Below, in pieces: positions 7,345 through 15,782 of a DNA stretch of 64,000 bases. This DNA is from Dietzia sp. B32 (lineage in GTDB: Bacteria > Actinomycetota > Actinomycetes > Mycobacteriales > Mycobacteriaceae). Under the pieces are notes generated by a model. It did not search any database, was not told the DNA's origin, and worked only from the letters and a program-made list of their open reading frames with translations. The stretch is from the NCBI RefSeq assembly GCF_024732245.1, contig NZ_CP093845.1, forward strand, positions 1,550,001-1,614,000, read 5' to 3'. The translations under genes and the position numbers were made by a program. How positions within the stretch are numbered: the first letter of the stretch is position 1; the number at the start of each line of letters is the position of its first letter.

Positions 7345-10300
7345 GTGATCGTGATCCTCGCGGCCCACGCCGTGGCCGCCCTGATCGCGATCCCGCTGGT
7401 GTTGAGGCTCGGCCGTCGCGCCTTTCCCCTCCTGGCCGTGGTCCCCGCCGCCGGTGCGGTGTGGGTCGCGGCCAACCTCGACCGGGTGCCTACGGAGTCC
7501 CTCCAGTGGGCCCCGGGGATCCATCTCACGCTGGACCTGCGGATGGACGCGCTGTCCGCGCTGATGTCCCTCATCGCGCTCGGCGTGGGCGCGCTGGTCC
7601 TGTTCTACTGCACCTGGTACTTCGACGACTCCGAACCACGTCTCCACCTGTTCGCGGCAGAGCTCGTCGCCTTCGCGGGCGTCATGTTCGGCCTGGTCGT
7701 GGCCGACAACATGATCCTGCTCTACATCTTCTGGGAGATCACCTCCGTACTGAGCTTCCTGTTGGTCGGCCACTACGCGGAGCGCGCCTCGTCCCGCCGC
7801 GCCGCCACCCAGGCACTACTCGTCACCACCCTCGGCGGCCTGGCGATGCTCGTCGGCATGATCATCCTCGCGCAGGAGGCCGGGTCGTACCTGCTCAGCG
7901 ACATCGTCGCGGCCCCGCCGTCCGGAGCCGTCATCCACTGGGCACTCGCGCTCGTCATCATCGGCGCGACGAGCAAGTCCGCCATCGCGCCCCTGCACTT
8001 CTGGCTCCCCGGGGCCATGACCGCCCCCACCCCGGTGAGCGCCTACCTCCACTCCGCCGCGATGGTCAAAGCCGGGGTCTTCCTCGTCGCGGCCTTCAGC
8101 CCCGGACTGTCCGGCTCGTCCACGTGGCAACTCCCGCTCATCGCACTGGGTCTGGGCTCCCTCCTCATGGCCGGCTGGCGCGCACTGCGCGAGACGGACC
8201 TCAAGCTGGTCCTGGCCTTCGGCACGGTCTCCCAGCTGGGCTTCCTGCTGGTCCTGGTGGGCATCGGGTCACGGGACACCATGCTCGCCGGGCTCACCAT
8301 GCTGCTGGCACACTCGCTGTTCAAATCGTCCCTGTTCATGGCTGTCGGCGTCATCGACAAGACCACCGGCACCCGCGAGATCCGCGAACTGTCGGGGCTC
8401 GGCCGCACCCGGCCCGCACTGGCGGTGTTCTTCACCCTCGCCGCCGCCTCGATGGCCGGACTCCCTCCCTTCCTCGGGTTCATCGGCAAGGAGTCCGCGT
8501 TCGCCACGGTGCTGGTCGAGGGTCGCCTCCACGGGATGCCGTCGATCGTCGTCACCGCCGGCCTGGTGCTGGGCTCGGTGCTCACGTTCTCCTACACGGC
8601 CCGACTGGTCATGGGAGCCTTCCGGGCCAAGCCGTCCTTCCAGGACGGGATCAGCCCCGCGGTCGCCCGTTCGAAGCCCGTCAGCCCGTGGTTCCTCTCG
8701 GTGCCCGCGGCCCTCGCCGTCGCCGGCCTGGTGCTCGGCCTGTGGTCGGCCCCCGTCGAGAACCTCCTCGTCCGGTTCGTCGACGTCGCGTTCCCGGCAG
8801 GCAGCCCGTGGCGCGGCGAGGAGGACTACCACCTGGGACTGTGGCACGGCTTCGGCATCCCGCTGGCGCTCACCGCGGTCGTCTACGTGCTGGGAACGAT
8901 GCTCTACGTCGCCCAGCGGACCGTCGAGCGTATGCAGTTCGAGTCGCCCGCCCTGGGTAACGCCGACCGCATCTACGACGCGGTCCTCCGCTTCTTCGAC
9001 CTGCTGTCGCTCCGCCTCACCGCGAGCATCCAGCGCGGCTCGCTCCCCCTGACGCTCGGCATCATCCTGGTCACCCTGGTGCTGTTCCCGTTCGCGTCAC
9101 TGATGGTCGGCACCCGCGAGGGCCTGCGTATGGAGCTGGCGAGCAACCCGGTCGTGCTGTTCGTCATGATCCCCATGACCGTCGCCGCGATCGCCGCCAC
9201 CGTCCTGCGCAACCGCCTCGCCGCGGTGATCAGCACGTCCGTCACCGGCTACGGCGTCGCCATCATCTTCGCCTTCCACGGCGCCCCCGACCTGGCGCTC
9301 ACCCAGGTGCTGGTCGAGACGCTGCTGATGGTCGCGTTCGTCCTGGTCCTGCGCACCATGCCCGCCGAGGTCCCGCTGTCCGACGGCTTCCGCCGGATGC
9401 GCGCCTGGCTCGGCATCGGGGTGGGACTGCTCGTGGTGATCGTCGGCGCGTACGCCATCAACGCCCGCCAGCATCCGGCGGTGTCCAGGGTCTTCCCGGA
9501 CATCGCCTACGACATCGGCAACGGTGCCAACGCCGTCAACGTCACCCTCGTCGACATCCGCGCCTGGGACACCCTCGGCGAGATCACCGTGCTGCTCGTG
9601 GCCGCCACCGGTGTGGCCAGCCTCGTCTTCCGCAATCGGCGCTACGGTTCGGGCCCGCGCCTCGCCGACGCCGACAAGACCCGCTCCGGCCGGCGCGGCA
9701 TCGAAGCCGCCCGGATCGTCATCGAGGCGCCCGGCGCCTCCCCCGGCCGCTGGTTGGTCGGCGCGACCGTCCGCGATCCGCGGGCCCGCTCCCTCGTCCT
9801 CGAGGTCACCACCAGGCTCATCTTCCCGACCATGATGATCCTGAGCCTGTTCTTCTTCTTCGCCGGGCACAACAACCCCGGTGGCGGCTTCGCCGGCGGT
9901 CTGGTGGCGGGCCTGGCACTGGTGCTGCGTTACGTCGCCGGTGGCCGATACGAACTCGGCGAGGCCGTGCCGATCGACGCGGGTCGGATCCTCGGGTTCG
10001 GGCTCCTGCTGGCCGCCGGCACCGCCACCGCCTCCATGTTCTTCGGCGCACCGCCCCTGTCCAGCGCCACCTTCGAGGGGACGCTCCCGGTGTTCGGGGA
10101 CGTAAAGTTCGTCACGGCACTGTTCTTCGACGCGGGCGTGTACCTCATCGTCGTCGGACTCGTCCTCGACATCCTCCGCAGCCTCGGTGCGCGACTCGAC
10201 CTGGACGCCGAGGACCTCGAGGAGCTCCGGGCCGTCTACGTCGACGCCACCGACTCGCCGTCCACCGCCGCCCTGCGTCGCGTCCCCGGTGTCGACGGCG

Positions 10301-10389
10301 CCGCCCCGCGGTCCGATCTGGCCGCCCGCCGCGCCGCACGCCTCGAGGCCGCCGAGAACCAGGGCTCCACCCCCCAGGGAATGCCATGA
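7345..10389 (+). CDS. mrpA: Mrp-type Na+/H+ antiporter subunit A fused to subunit B
   Basis: The largest subunit (1014 aa) of the multisubunit cation/proton antiporter in the cytoplasmic membrane. The first two thirds are an NADH-dehydrogenase subunit 5-like proton channel with many membrane helices, including the conserved block AIAPLHFWLPGAMTAPTPVSAYLHSAAMVKAG. Residues about 820-950 form an MnhB/MrpB domain (FFFAGHNNPGGGFAGGLVAG), so A and B are one polypeptide, as usual in actinobacteria. A hydrophilic tail follows. GTG is chosen as start because AAGGAGAGGAG lies 8 nt upstream. It overlaps mrpC by 4 nt (ATGA). Such systems export Na+ and confer alkali and salt tolerance. Confidence 0.93.
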   Translation: MIVILAAHAVAALIAIPLVLRLGRRAFPLLAVVPAAGAVWVAANLDRVPTESLQWAPGIHLTLDLRMDALSALMSLIALGVGALVLFYCTWYFDDSEPRLHLFAAELVAFAGVMFGLVVADNMILLYIFWEITSVLSFLLVGHYAERASSRRAATQALLVTTLGGLAMLVGMIILAQEAGSYLLSDIVAAPPSGAVIHWALALVIIGATSKSAIAPLHFWLPGAMTAPTPVSAYLHSAAMVKAGVFLVAAFSPGLSGSSTWQLPLIALGLGSLLMAGWRALRETDLKLVLAFGTVSQLGFLLVLVGIGSRDTMLAGLTMLLAHSLFKSSLFMAVGVIDKTTGTREIRELSGLGRTRPALAVFFTLAAASMAGLPPFLGFIGKESAFATVLVEGRLHGMPSIVVTAGLVLGSVLTFSYTARLVMGAFRAKPSFQDGISPAVARSKPVSPWFLSVPAALAVAGLVLGLWSAPVENLLVRFVDVAFPAGSPWRGEEDYHLGLWHGFGIPLALTAVVYVLGTMLYVAQRTVERMQFESPALGNADRIYDAVLRFFDLLSLRLTASIQRGSLPLTLGIILVTLVLFPFASLMVGTREGLRMELASNPVVLFVMIPMTVAAIAATVLRNRLAAVISTSVTGYGVAIIFAFHGAPDLALTQVLVETLLMVAFVLVLRTMPAEVPLSDGFRRMRAWLGIGVGLLVVIVGAYAINARQHPAVSRVFPDIAYDIGNGANAVNVTLVDIRAWDTLGEITVLLVAATGVASLVFRNRRYGSGPRLADADKTRSGRRGIEAARIVIEAPGASPGRWLVGATVRDPRARSLVLEVTTRLIFPTMMILSLFFFFAGHNNPGGGFAGGLVAGLALVLRYVAGGRYELGEAVPIDAGRILGFGLLLAAGTATASMFFGAPPLSSATFEGTLPVFGDVKFVTALFFDAGVYLIVVGLVLDILRSLGARLDLDAEDLEELRAVYVDATDSPSTAALRRVPGVDGAAPRSDLAARRAARLEAAENQGSTPQGMP

Positions 10390-10979
10390 CCGCCGACTTC
10401 GCCCTGCTGCTCCTCGCCGGCATCCTCAGCGCCGCCGGCGTCTACCTGCTGCTCGAGCGGGCGATCATCAAGATCCTCCTGGGCATCATGATCCTGTCCA
10501 ACGGCGTCAACCTCCTGATCCTGGCTGCCGGCGGTGCCCCGGGGAACCCACCCATCCGCGACCGGACCTGGGGAGACAACTCCATCGACTCTGATCCGCT
10601 GTCCCAGGCGATGATCCTCACCGCCATCGTCATCACCGCCGGGGTCGGCGCCTTCATCCTGGCGTTGGCCTACCGCTCGTACCAGTTCACCACCGTGGAC
10701 GAGGTCGCGGACGACGCCGAGGACACCAAGATCGCCCAGCGCTCCCCCACCGACGCCTGGTCCGCGCCCGACCGCGACGCCTCCGACGACCACACGACCG
10801 GTCTGCCCACCGAGCTCGGTGACCACGTCGACTACGACGACGAGGACCTCGAGGAGGCCGAAGCCGAAGCCGCCGCAGAAGCCCGCGCGGAGGCGCAGGC
10901 CCGGGCCGAGACCGAGGCCCGGAGAATCGACCTGCGCGAGAAGCGCTACAAGGACGCCGGAAAGGAGGAGGACCTGTGA
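10386..10979 (+). CDS. mrpC: Mrp antiporter subunit C with long charged tail
   Basis: Residues 1-110 are the three-helix MnhC/MrpC subunit, an NuoK-like membrane protein (ERAIIKILLGIMILSNGVNLL; SQAMILTAIVITAGVGAFILALAYR). The usual protein is about 110-125 residues, but this one is 197: after the last helix comes an acidic region and then an Ala/Glu/Arg heptad-like helix (about 155-197) that could form a coiled coil in the cytoplasm. It overlaps mrpA and mrpD by 4 nt each, so all are translationally coupled. Confidence 0.92.
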   Translation: MTADFALLLLAGILSAAGVYLLLERAIIKILLGIMILSNGVNLLILAAGGAPGNPPIRDRTWGDNSIDSDPLSQAMILTAIVITAGVGAFILALAYRSYQFTTVDEVADDAEDTKIAQRSPTDAWSAPDRDASDDHTTGLPTELGDHVDYDDEDLEEAEAEAAAEARAEAQARAETEARRIDLREKRYKDAGKEEDL

Positions 10980-12601
10980 TCTCCCCCGACCTCTTCGGCT
11001 ACCTCATCCCGTCAGTCGTCCTCGCCCCGCTGCTGGCGGCCGCCCTGTGTCTGGTGGTCTCCCGCCGCCCGCGGATCCAGAACCTCATCACGATCGTCAC
11101 CTTGACCGCGGTCCTGGTCATCTCGGGCGTCCTGCTGGTGCTGACCGAGCAGCACGGGATGCACACCGTCCAGGTGGGAGGCTGGGACGCCCCGGTCGGC
11201 ATCACCCTGGTCGCGGACCGACTCAGCGCGCTCATGCTGTGCGTGTCCGCCGTGATCCTGCTGACGGTCATCATCTACGCCGTCGGCCAGGGCGTCCGCG
11301 ACGGCGACGGTGACCAGCCGATCTCGGTCTTCCTGCCCACCTACCTCGCGCTGGCCGCCGGCCTCAACGCGGCGTTCATCGCAGGCGACCTGTTCAACCT
11401 GTTCGTCGGGTTCGAGATGCTGCTGGCCGCGTCCTACGTCCTGCTCACGCTGGGCGCCAGCCAAGAACGTGTCCGCGCGGGAGTGTCCTACACCGTCGTG
11501 TCGATGGTGTCCTCCATGGTCTTCCTGCTGGGCATCGCACTGACCTACTCCGCCGCCGGAACGCTCAACCTCGCCCAGCTCGCCGCCCGGATGGCGGAGG
11601 TCCCCGAAGGACTGCGGAACACCATCTTCGCCGTGTTCCTCGTGGCGTTCGGCATCAAGGCCGCCGTGTTCCCGCTCTCCACCTGGCTGCCCGACTCGTA
11701 CCCGACCGCGCCCGCCCCGGTCACCGCGGTGTTCGCGGGCCTGCTCACCAAGGTCGGCGTGTACGCGATCATCCGGTTCCACACCCTGGTGTTCCCCGGC
11801 GGCAGCATGGACGGGGTCCTGCTGGTGGCCGGCCTGCTCACGATGGTCGTCGGCATCCTCGGTGCGATCGCCCAGTCGGACATCAAGCGAATACTGTCGT
11901 TCACTCTGGTCAGTCACATCGGCTACATGATCTTCGGCGTCGCACTGTCCACCGAGTCCGGGCTCAGCGCCGCGATCTACTACGTCGGCCACCACATCGT
12001 CGTGCAGACCACGCTCTTCCTTGTCGTGGGCCTGATCGAGCGCCAGGCGGGATCGTCCTCCCTGCGCCGTCTGGGTTCGCTCGGCGTCGTCAGCCCGGTT
12101 CTCGCCGTCACGTTCCTCATCCCGGCGCTCAACCTGGGCGGGATCCCGCCCTTCTCGGGCTTCGTCGGCAAACTCGCCGTCGTCCAGGCGGGTGCCGAGG
12201 TCGGTGGCGGACTCATGTGGGTGCTCGTCGCGGGCGCCATGGTCACCAGCCTGCTCACCCTGTACGTCGTGGTCCGCGTGTGGTCCAAGGCGTTCTGGCG
12301 GCCCAGGGCCGACGCCCCCGAGGGCGCGATCGCACTGGCCAAGCCGCTCGCACTGCTGCCGTCCGACGAGTACGTCGAGTTCGACGAGCGTGACGAGGTC
12401 GGCCGCATGCCGTGGAGCATGCTCGCGCCGACCTGGGCCCTCATCGTGGTGTCCCTGCTGATGACCGTCTTCGCCGGCCCGCTGCTCGCGGTCACCGACG
12501 GCGCGGCCGAGAGTCTGATGGAACGCGTCGAGTACCTCGAGACCGTGCCCACCGATGCGACGCCCGAACGCTACGTCGACTCCGTGACGGGGGTGCGCTG
12601 A
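10976..12601 (+). CDS. mrpD: Mrp antiporter subunit D
   Basis: A 541-residue NuoN/NuoM-like membrane subunit, a second proton-channel-type protein of the antiporter. Diagnostic blocks are GFEMLLAASYVLLTLGAS, KAAVFPLSTWLPDSYPTAPAPVTA with its conserved Lys, and QSDIKRILSFTLVSHIGYM. A 60-residue hydrophilic stretch near the C-terminus precedes a final helix. Start ATG... is read as GTG overlapping the mrpC stop; a GGAAAGGAGGA ribosome site lies just upstream. Confidence 0.93.
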   Translation: MISPDLFGYLIPSVVLAPLLAAALCLVVSRRPRIQNLITIVTLTAVLVISGVLLVLTEQHGMHTVQVGGWDAPVGITLVADRLSALMLCVSAVILLTVIIYAVGQGVRDGDGDQPISVFLPTYLALAAGLNAAFIAGDLFNLFVGFEMLLAASYVLLTLGASQERVRAGVSYTVVSMVSSMVFLLGIALTYSAAGTLNLAQLAARMAEVPEGLRNTIFAVFLVAFGIKAAVFPLSTWLPDSYPTAPAPVTAVFAGLLTKVGVYAIIRFHTLVFPGGSMDGVLLVAGLLTMVVGILGAIAQSDIKRILSFTLVSHIGYMIFGVALSTESGLSAAIYYVGHHIVVQTTLFLVVGLIERQAGSSSLRRLGSLGVVSPVLAVTFLIPALNLGGIPPFSGFVGKLAVVQAGAEVGGGLMWVLVAGAMVTSLLTLYVVVRVWSKAFWRPRADAPEGAIALAKPLALLPSDEYVEFDERDEVGRMPWSMLAPTWALIVVSLLMTVFAGPLLAVTDGAAESLMERVEYLETVPTDATPERYVDSVTGVR

Positions 12602-12602
12602 C

Positions 12603-13253
12603 ATGGCCCGGAAGATGACGCTGGAGCCCCGGGTGCTCGGCGCCCGCCTGTTCATGATCCTGTGGTTGAGCTTCGCCTGGGTCCTGCTGTGGGGCAGCAT
12701 CGACATCGGCACCATCGCCGCCGGCCTGCTCGTGTCGATTCTGGTCACGGCGGTGCTCCCGCTCCCCCGCGTCCCCGTCGAGGGACTACTCCGACCGGTG
12801 TCCACGGTGTGGCTGGTGATCGTGGTGGCCTACTACCTGGTCCGGTCGTCGTTCACCGTCGCATGGTTGTCGGTCCGCCCCACGGCGCCGCCGCGGTCCG
12901 CGGTGCTGCGCGCCCCGATGCGGTTAAAGTCCGACTTCACGCTGGCCCTGGCCGTCAACACCCTGAACCTCATGCCGGGCGGCATCGTCGTCCGCGTCGA
13001 CCCCGTGGCCCGGTACGTGTACATCCACGTCCTCGACGCCGGTACCGACAAGGCGGTGGAGCAGTTCCGTCACCAGACCGGGCACATCGAGAAGCTGTAC
13101 CAGCGTGCGTTCGAACGCGACGAGGACTGGAAGCCGAGTCCCGAGCACTACTCCGCGCCCGCCGACAGCGCCCCGACCACCGCCGGCGCGGCCGACGACG
13201 CCGGGACCGGCACGGCAGCCGCCACCGACCAGGACCAGGAGGCACCCCGGTGA
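12603..13253 (+). CDS. mrpE: Mrp antiporter subunit E
   Basis: A 216-residue membrane subunit of the MnhE family with an N-terminal pair of helices and the conserved core ALAVNTLNLMPGGIVVRVD followed by YIHVLDA. The last 50 residues are a hydrophilic Ala/Asp/Gln tail without known role. It begins one nucleotide after the mrpD stop codon and overlaps the GTG of mrpF, so it is a member of the same operon. Confidence 0.92.
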   Translation: MARKMTLEPRVLGARLFMILWLSFAWVLLWGSIDIGTIAAGLLVSILVTAVLPLPRVPVEGLLRPVSTVWLVIVVAYYLVRSSFTVAWLSVRPTAPPRSAVLRAPMRLKSDFTLALAVNTLNLMPGGIVVRVDPVARYVYIHVLDAGTDKAVEQFRHQTGHIEKLYQRAFERDEDWKPSPEHYSAPADSAPTTAGAADDAGTGTAAATDQDQEAPR

Positions 13254-13546
13254 ACACCTTCTCGCTCATCCTGTGGAGTCTGGCGATCATCGCGCTGACC
13301 GCCGCGCTGTTCGCCACCATGATCCGACTCGTGGGCGGGCCCAACACCCTCGATCGGCTCATCTCGCTCGACACGCTCGTCGCCGTGGCCCAGGGCGGCA
13401 TCGGCGTCTACATCGCCTGGACCAAGGACACCACGCCGGCGGCCGCGCTCGTCGCACTCGCGCTGGTCGCGTTCCTCGGCTCGGTGTCCGTGGCCCGCTT
13501 CCGCGTCAATGACAGCGTCGGATCCCCCGAGGAGGCCCTCTCATGA
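13250..13546 (+). CDS. mrpF: Mrp antiporter subunit F
   Basis: A 98-residue protein with three membrane helices and the MnhF signature GGPNTLDRLISLDTLVAVAQGG. The GTG start overlaps the mrpE stop as GTGA. Its stop overlaps the mrpG start as ATGA. The size and order (E-F-G) are those of standard Mrp operons. Confidence 0.92.
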   Translation: MNTFSLILWSLAIIALTAALFATMIRLVGGPNTLDRLISLDTLVAVAQGGIGVYIAWTKDTTPAAALVALALVAFLGSVSVARFRVNDSVGSPEEALS

Positions 13547-13911
13547 CCGATGACCTGCGGGAGATCATCTCCGCACTGTTCGTGCTCGCCGGCGCGCTGC
13601 TGACGCTGGCCAGCGCGATCGGTCTCGTCCGCTTCCGTGACACCCTCAGCCGCATGCACCCGGCCGCCAAGCCGCAGGTCCTCGGCCTCGTGCTGATCCT
13701 GTCCGGTGCCGGGATCCGGATCTTCCCGGACATCGACCTGGGCATGCTCGTACTGGCCGCCATCGTCGCCGTGTGCACCGCGCCGGTGATCGCGAACCGC
13801 GTGGGCAACCTCGCCTACCGCGAGAGCGTCGAGGACGGCACCATCACCCACGAGGCCCCCGTGCTGGAGAAATTCATCGGAACCGGCTTCGAGGGCAACG
13901 GCGCCAACTGA
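13543..13911 (+). CDS. mrpG: Mrp antiporter subunit G
   Basis: A 122-residue protein with three membrane helices and the MnhG/PhaG motif GLVRFRDTLSRMHPAAKPQVLG. It closes the mrpA-to-G operon. Its last codons and stop lie inside the first unit of a 15-bp tandem repeat, and a strong hairpin follows. Confidence 0.92.
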   Translation: MTDDLREIISALFVLAGALLTLASAIGLVRFRDTLSRMHPAAKPQVLGLVLILSGAGIRIFPDIDLGMLVLAAIVAVCTAPVIANRVGNLAYRESVEDGTITHEAPVLEKFIGTGFEGNGAN

Positions 13912-13946
13912 CCCGTCGCCAACTGACCCGGCGCCGACTGGCCCGT
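13902..13946. repeat. Three 15-bp tandem copies spanning the mrpG stop codon
   Basis: Units 13902-13916, 13917-13931 and 13932-13946 read CGCCAACTGACCCGT with a few substitutions in the third. The first contains the mrpG stop TGA. The pattern, a 3' gene end copied in tandem into the intergenic space, recurs elsewhere in this window. Confidence 0.8.
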
Positions 13947-13957
13947 CACCGGCCGCT

Positions 13958-14021
13958 CGACGAGAAGAGCGTCCCGCACAGGCCCCTCTCGGGGGATGTG
14001 TGCGGGACGCTCTTCTCGTCG
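13958..14021. terminator. Long perfect hairpin between convergent mrpG and lipoprotein genes
   Basis: The arms 13958-13980 and 13999-14021 are a perfect 23-bp inverted repeat (CGACGAGAAGAGCGTCCCGC... and its complement) with an 18-nt loop. It lies between two convergent genes, so it most likely ends transcription from both sides. There is only a short T stretch on the plus strand (GTTTCG). Confidence 0.75.
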
Positions 14022-14047
14022 TTTCGGGGTGGTGCCGGCCCGATGGG

Positions 14048-14398
14048 TCAGGGAGCGGGCTGCGCCGGGGCACCGCCGGCCGGCTGCTCGGCGCCCGGGA
14101 CCACGACGAGGCCGTCGTCTGTGGTGGCCTGACCGCCACCCTCGTCGCCGCCCTCGCCGGGGATTCCGGTCGGGGTGGTACCGCCCTGGAAGTCCTCGGC
14201 ACTGTCGACCGCGGTGGTCTCCTGCGTCTCGGGGATCGAGGTCGTCGGCTTGGCGTCCTCGGAGTAGCTGGGCAGCGTGTACGGCGCGTCGGCCTCGGCC
14301 GGCTGCTCGTTGGGCGGGCTGCACGCGGCCACGGCGAACGCGAGGGCGAGTGCGGGAGCCGCGACCAGGAGGCGGCGGGCGGTCTGACGCGGGGCCAT
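14048..14398 (-). CDS. Small putative lipoprotein
   Basis: A 116-residue protein whose N-terminus MAPRQTARRLLV plus a hydrophobic stretch ends in AVAAC, a good lipobox. The mature part is acidic, Thr/Gly/Pro-rich and of low complexity with no recognisable domain. The start is placed at the Met before the signal peptide, leaving a GAAGGAG ribosome site on the minus strand; the frame continues upstream but without signal logic. In M. tuberculosis the corresponding neighbour of the LytR_C gene is sodC, which is not seen here. Confidence 0.65.
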   Translation of the reverse strand: MAPRQTARRLLVAAPALALAFAVAACSPPNEQPAEADAPYTLPSYSEDAKPTTSIPETQETTAVDSAEDFQGGTTPTGIPGEGGDEGGGQATTDDGLVVVPGAEQPAGGAPAQPAP

Positions 14399-14487
14399 GT
14401 GGGCTCCTTCGATCTCGGGAAGCTGCAAGTCGCTACTGAGCGTGCATCCCGCGGGCGGGATGCCTGGGCTCATCATATCCTCAGGGG

Positions 14488-15282
14488 TCAGCGATCGAGG
14501 TCCTGGGTGACGATCACGATCACCCCTGGTGCCTCGCCCGCCAGATCTGCCGGCCGGGGCTTGGCGGTGATGCCCAGCTGGGCGGCGATCGCCTGGGCGG
14601 CCTGCTGCTCACCGGGGCCGGTTCCGTAGAAGGCGGTCGACTCGGCCACGACGCCGCGGTTGGACGGCATGTTGGCCACGTCGCCCACGGCGTAGCCGTT
14701 CTCGCGCAACGCCTCGCCGGTGCGTCCGGCCAGGCCGGTGACGGTGCTGTTGTTGAAGATCTGCACGGGCACGGAGGTCACGTCCGGTCCCGCCCCACCG
14801 AGCACCTGACCGGCGGGCTGGCCCTGCCCGGGCACCGCGGGGTCGGCGGCCTGCGGGTCCCGCCCGTCGGCGCCCCCACCGGTTGTCCCGTCGCCGTCCC
14901 CGACGCGCCCGTCCTGACCGGCGCCGCCGTCGCCCGGGGCGGTCGCGCCGTCGGCACCGTCGGCTCCGGTGCCGCCGTCGGCGTCCTGCCCGCCCTGGCC
15001 GTCCTGCTCGACCTGGGAGGTGGTGTCGTCGGCGGTGGGGGCGGAGTCGTCATCGCTCCCGAAGAGCTGGACCAGCCCGACACCGACCGCGAGCACCACC
15101 GCGGCCAGCAGGACCATCGCGATGGCGCGGTACGGCGGGCCGGTCGGCTCGTCCATGCCGGGGCCGTCGCCCGGACCGTGGGGATCGTCGGCGCCGTGCG
15201 CGTTGCCGTACTCGGGGTCGCCGTACTCGGCATCGCCGGGTTGCGGGCTGTCGTACTGCGGATTTCCGGACTGGGAGCTCAC
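14488..15282 (-). CDS. Membrane-anchored LytR C-terminal-domain protein (Rv0431-like)
   Basis: A 264-residue protein with an N-terminal hydrophilic Gly/Asp/Tyr-rich segment, one membrane helix (about 51-75, AIAMVLLAAVVLAVGVGLVQLF), a long low-complexity Asp/Gly linker and a C-terminal LytR_C domain (VPVQIFNNSTVTGLAGRTGEALRE to VIVTQD). LytR_C domains occur at the ends of LCP wall-polymer ligases and alone, as here; the M. tuberculosis homologue Rv0431 has been linked to vesicle release. It sits 15 nt downstream of the DUF3263 gene, as in mycobacteria, likely one transcript. Confidence 0.8.
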   Translation of the reverse strand: MSSQSGNPQYDSPQPGDAEYGDPEYGNAHGADDPHGPGDGPGMDEPTGPPYRAIAMVLLAAVVLAVGVGLVQLFGSDDDSAPTADDTTSQVEQDGQGGQDADGGTGADGADGATAPGDGGAGQDGRVGDGDGTTGGGADGRDPQAADPAVPGQGQPAGQVLGGAGPDVTSVPVQIFNNSTVTGLAGRTGEALRENGYAVGDVANMPSNRGVVAESTAFYGTGPGEQQAAQAIAAQLGITAKPRPADLAGEAPGVIVIVTQDLDR

Positions 15283-15297
15283 GCCGCCGAGTCTAGG

Positions 15298-15642
15298 TCA
15301 GTCGAGCCGCATTCCCAGGTTGCGCGCCGCGCGTGCCTTCTGTCGGCTGGAACGCATCCGGCGGAGCCGCTTGACGAGGAGCGGGTCCGCGGAGAGGGCC
15401 TCGGGGCGGTCGATGAGGTCGTTGAGGATCTGGAAGTAGCGGGTGCCGGACATGTCGAACTGCTGCCGGATCGCCTCCTCCTTGGAGCCGGCGAACTTCC
15501 ACCACTGCCGCTCGAACTCGAGCATCGCCCGGTCCCGGTCGGACAGGACGGGATCGGCGGCGTGCAGCTCGGCGCGCGGATCCCCGGCATCCTGCCCGCG
15601 CTCGACACGCACCTCGCGTGCTGCGGCGGCTGTCCGACCCAT
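15298..15642 (-). CDS. DUF3263 protein (Rv0430-like)
   Basis: A 114-residue basic protein with the DUF3263 core LSDRDRAMLEFERQWWKFAGSK and a helix-turn-helix-like stretch EEAIRQQFDMSGTRYFQILNDLID. The arrangement suggests a small DNA-binding protein, but that is inference. The start MGRTAAAA is chosen for the GAGGAGG ribosome site just upstream. It is divergent from def and followed closely by the LytR_C gene, the same order as in mycobacteria. Confidence 0.75.
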   Translation of the reverse strand: MGRTAAAAREVRVERGQDAGDPRAELHAADPVLSDRDRAMLEFERQWWKFAGSKEEAIRQQFDMSGTRYFQILNDLIDRPEALSADPLLVKRLRRMRSSRQKARAARNLGMRLD

Positions 15643-15682
15643 GTGCGCGCCTCCTCGCCGTCCCGACGGATCCCTGTGCGGG

Positions 15683-15711
15683 TTGAAATACTGCCGGTGT
15701 GAAATACACCG
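15683..15711. promoter_or_regulatory. Operator-like element between DUF3263 and def
   Basis: CGGTGT-GAAAT-ACACCG (15695-15711) is a perfect 6-bp inverted repeat with a 5-nt spacer, and TGAAATAC occurs twice in direct orientation 17 nt apart. It lies in the promoter region shared by two divergent genes, so it looks like a transcription-factor site. Confidence 0.4.
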
Positions 15712-15768
15712 TTGTGATTCCCCCGTAGTGAACCACACGCCTCCGACACATCGCCATGTCCGGCGCTC

Positions 15769-15774
15769 TAGAAT
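15769..15774 (+). promoter_or_regulatory. -10 box of def
   Basis: TAGAAT lies 8 nt before the def ATG, consistent with a leaderless transcript. Confidence 0.45.
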
Positions 15775-15782
15775 CGACCACC

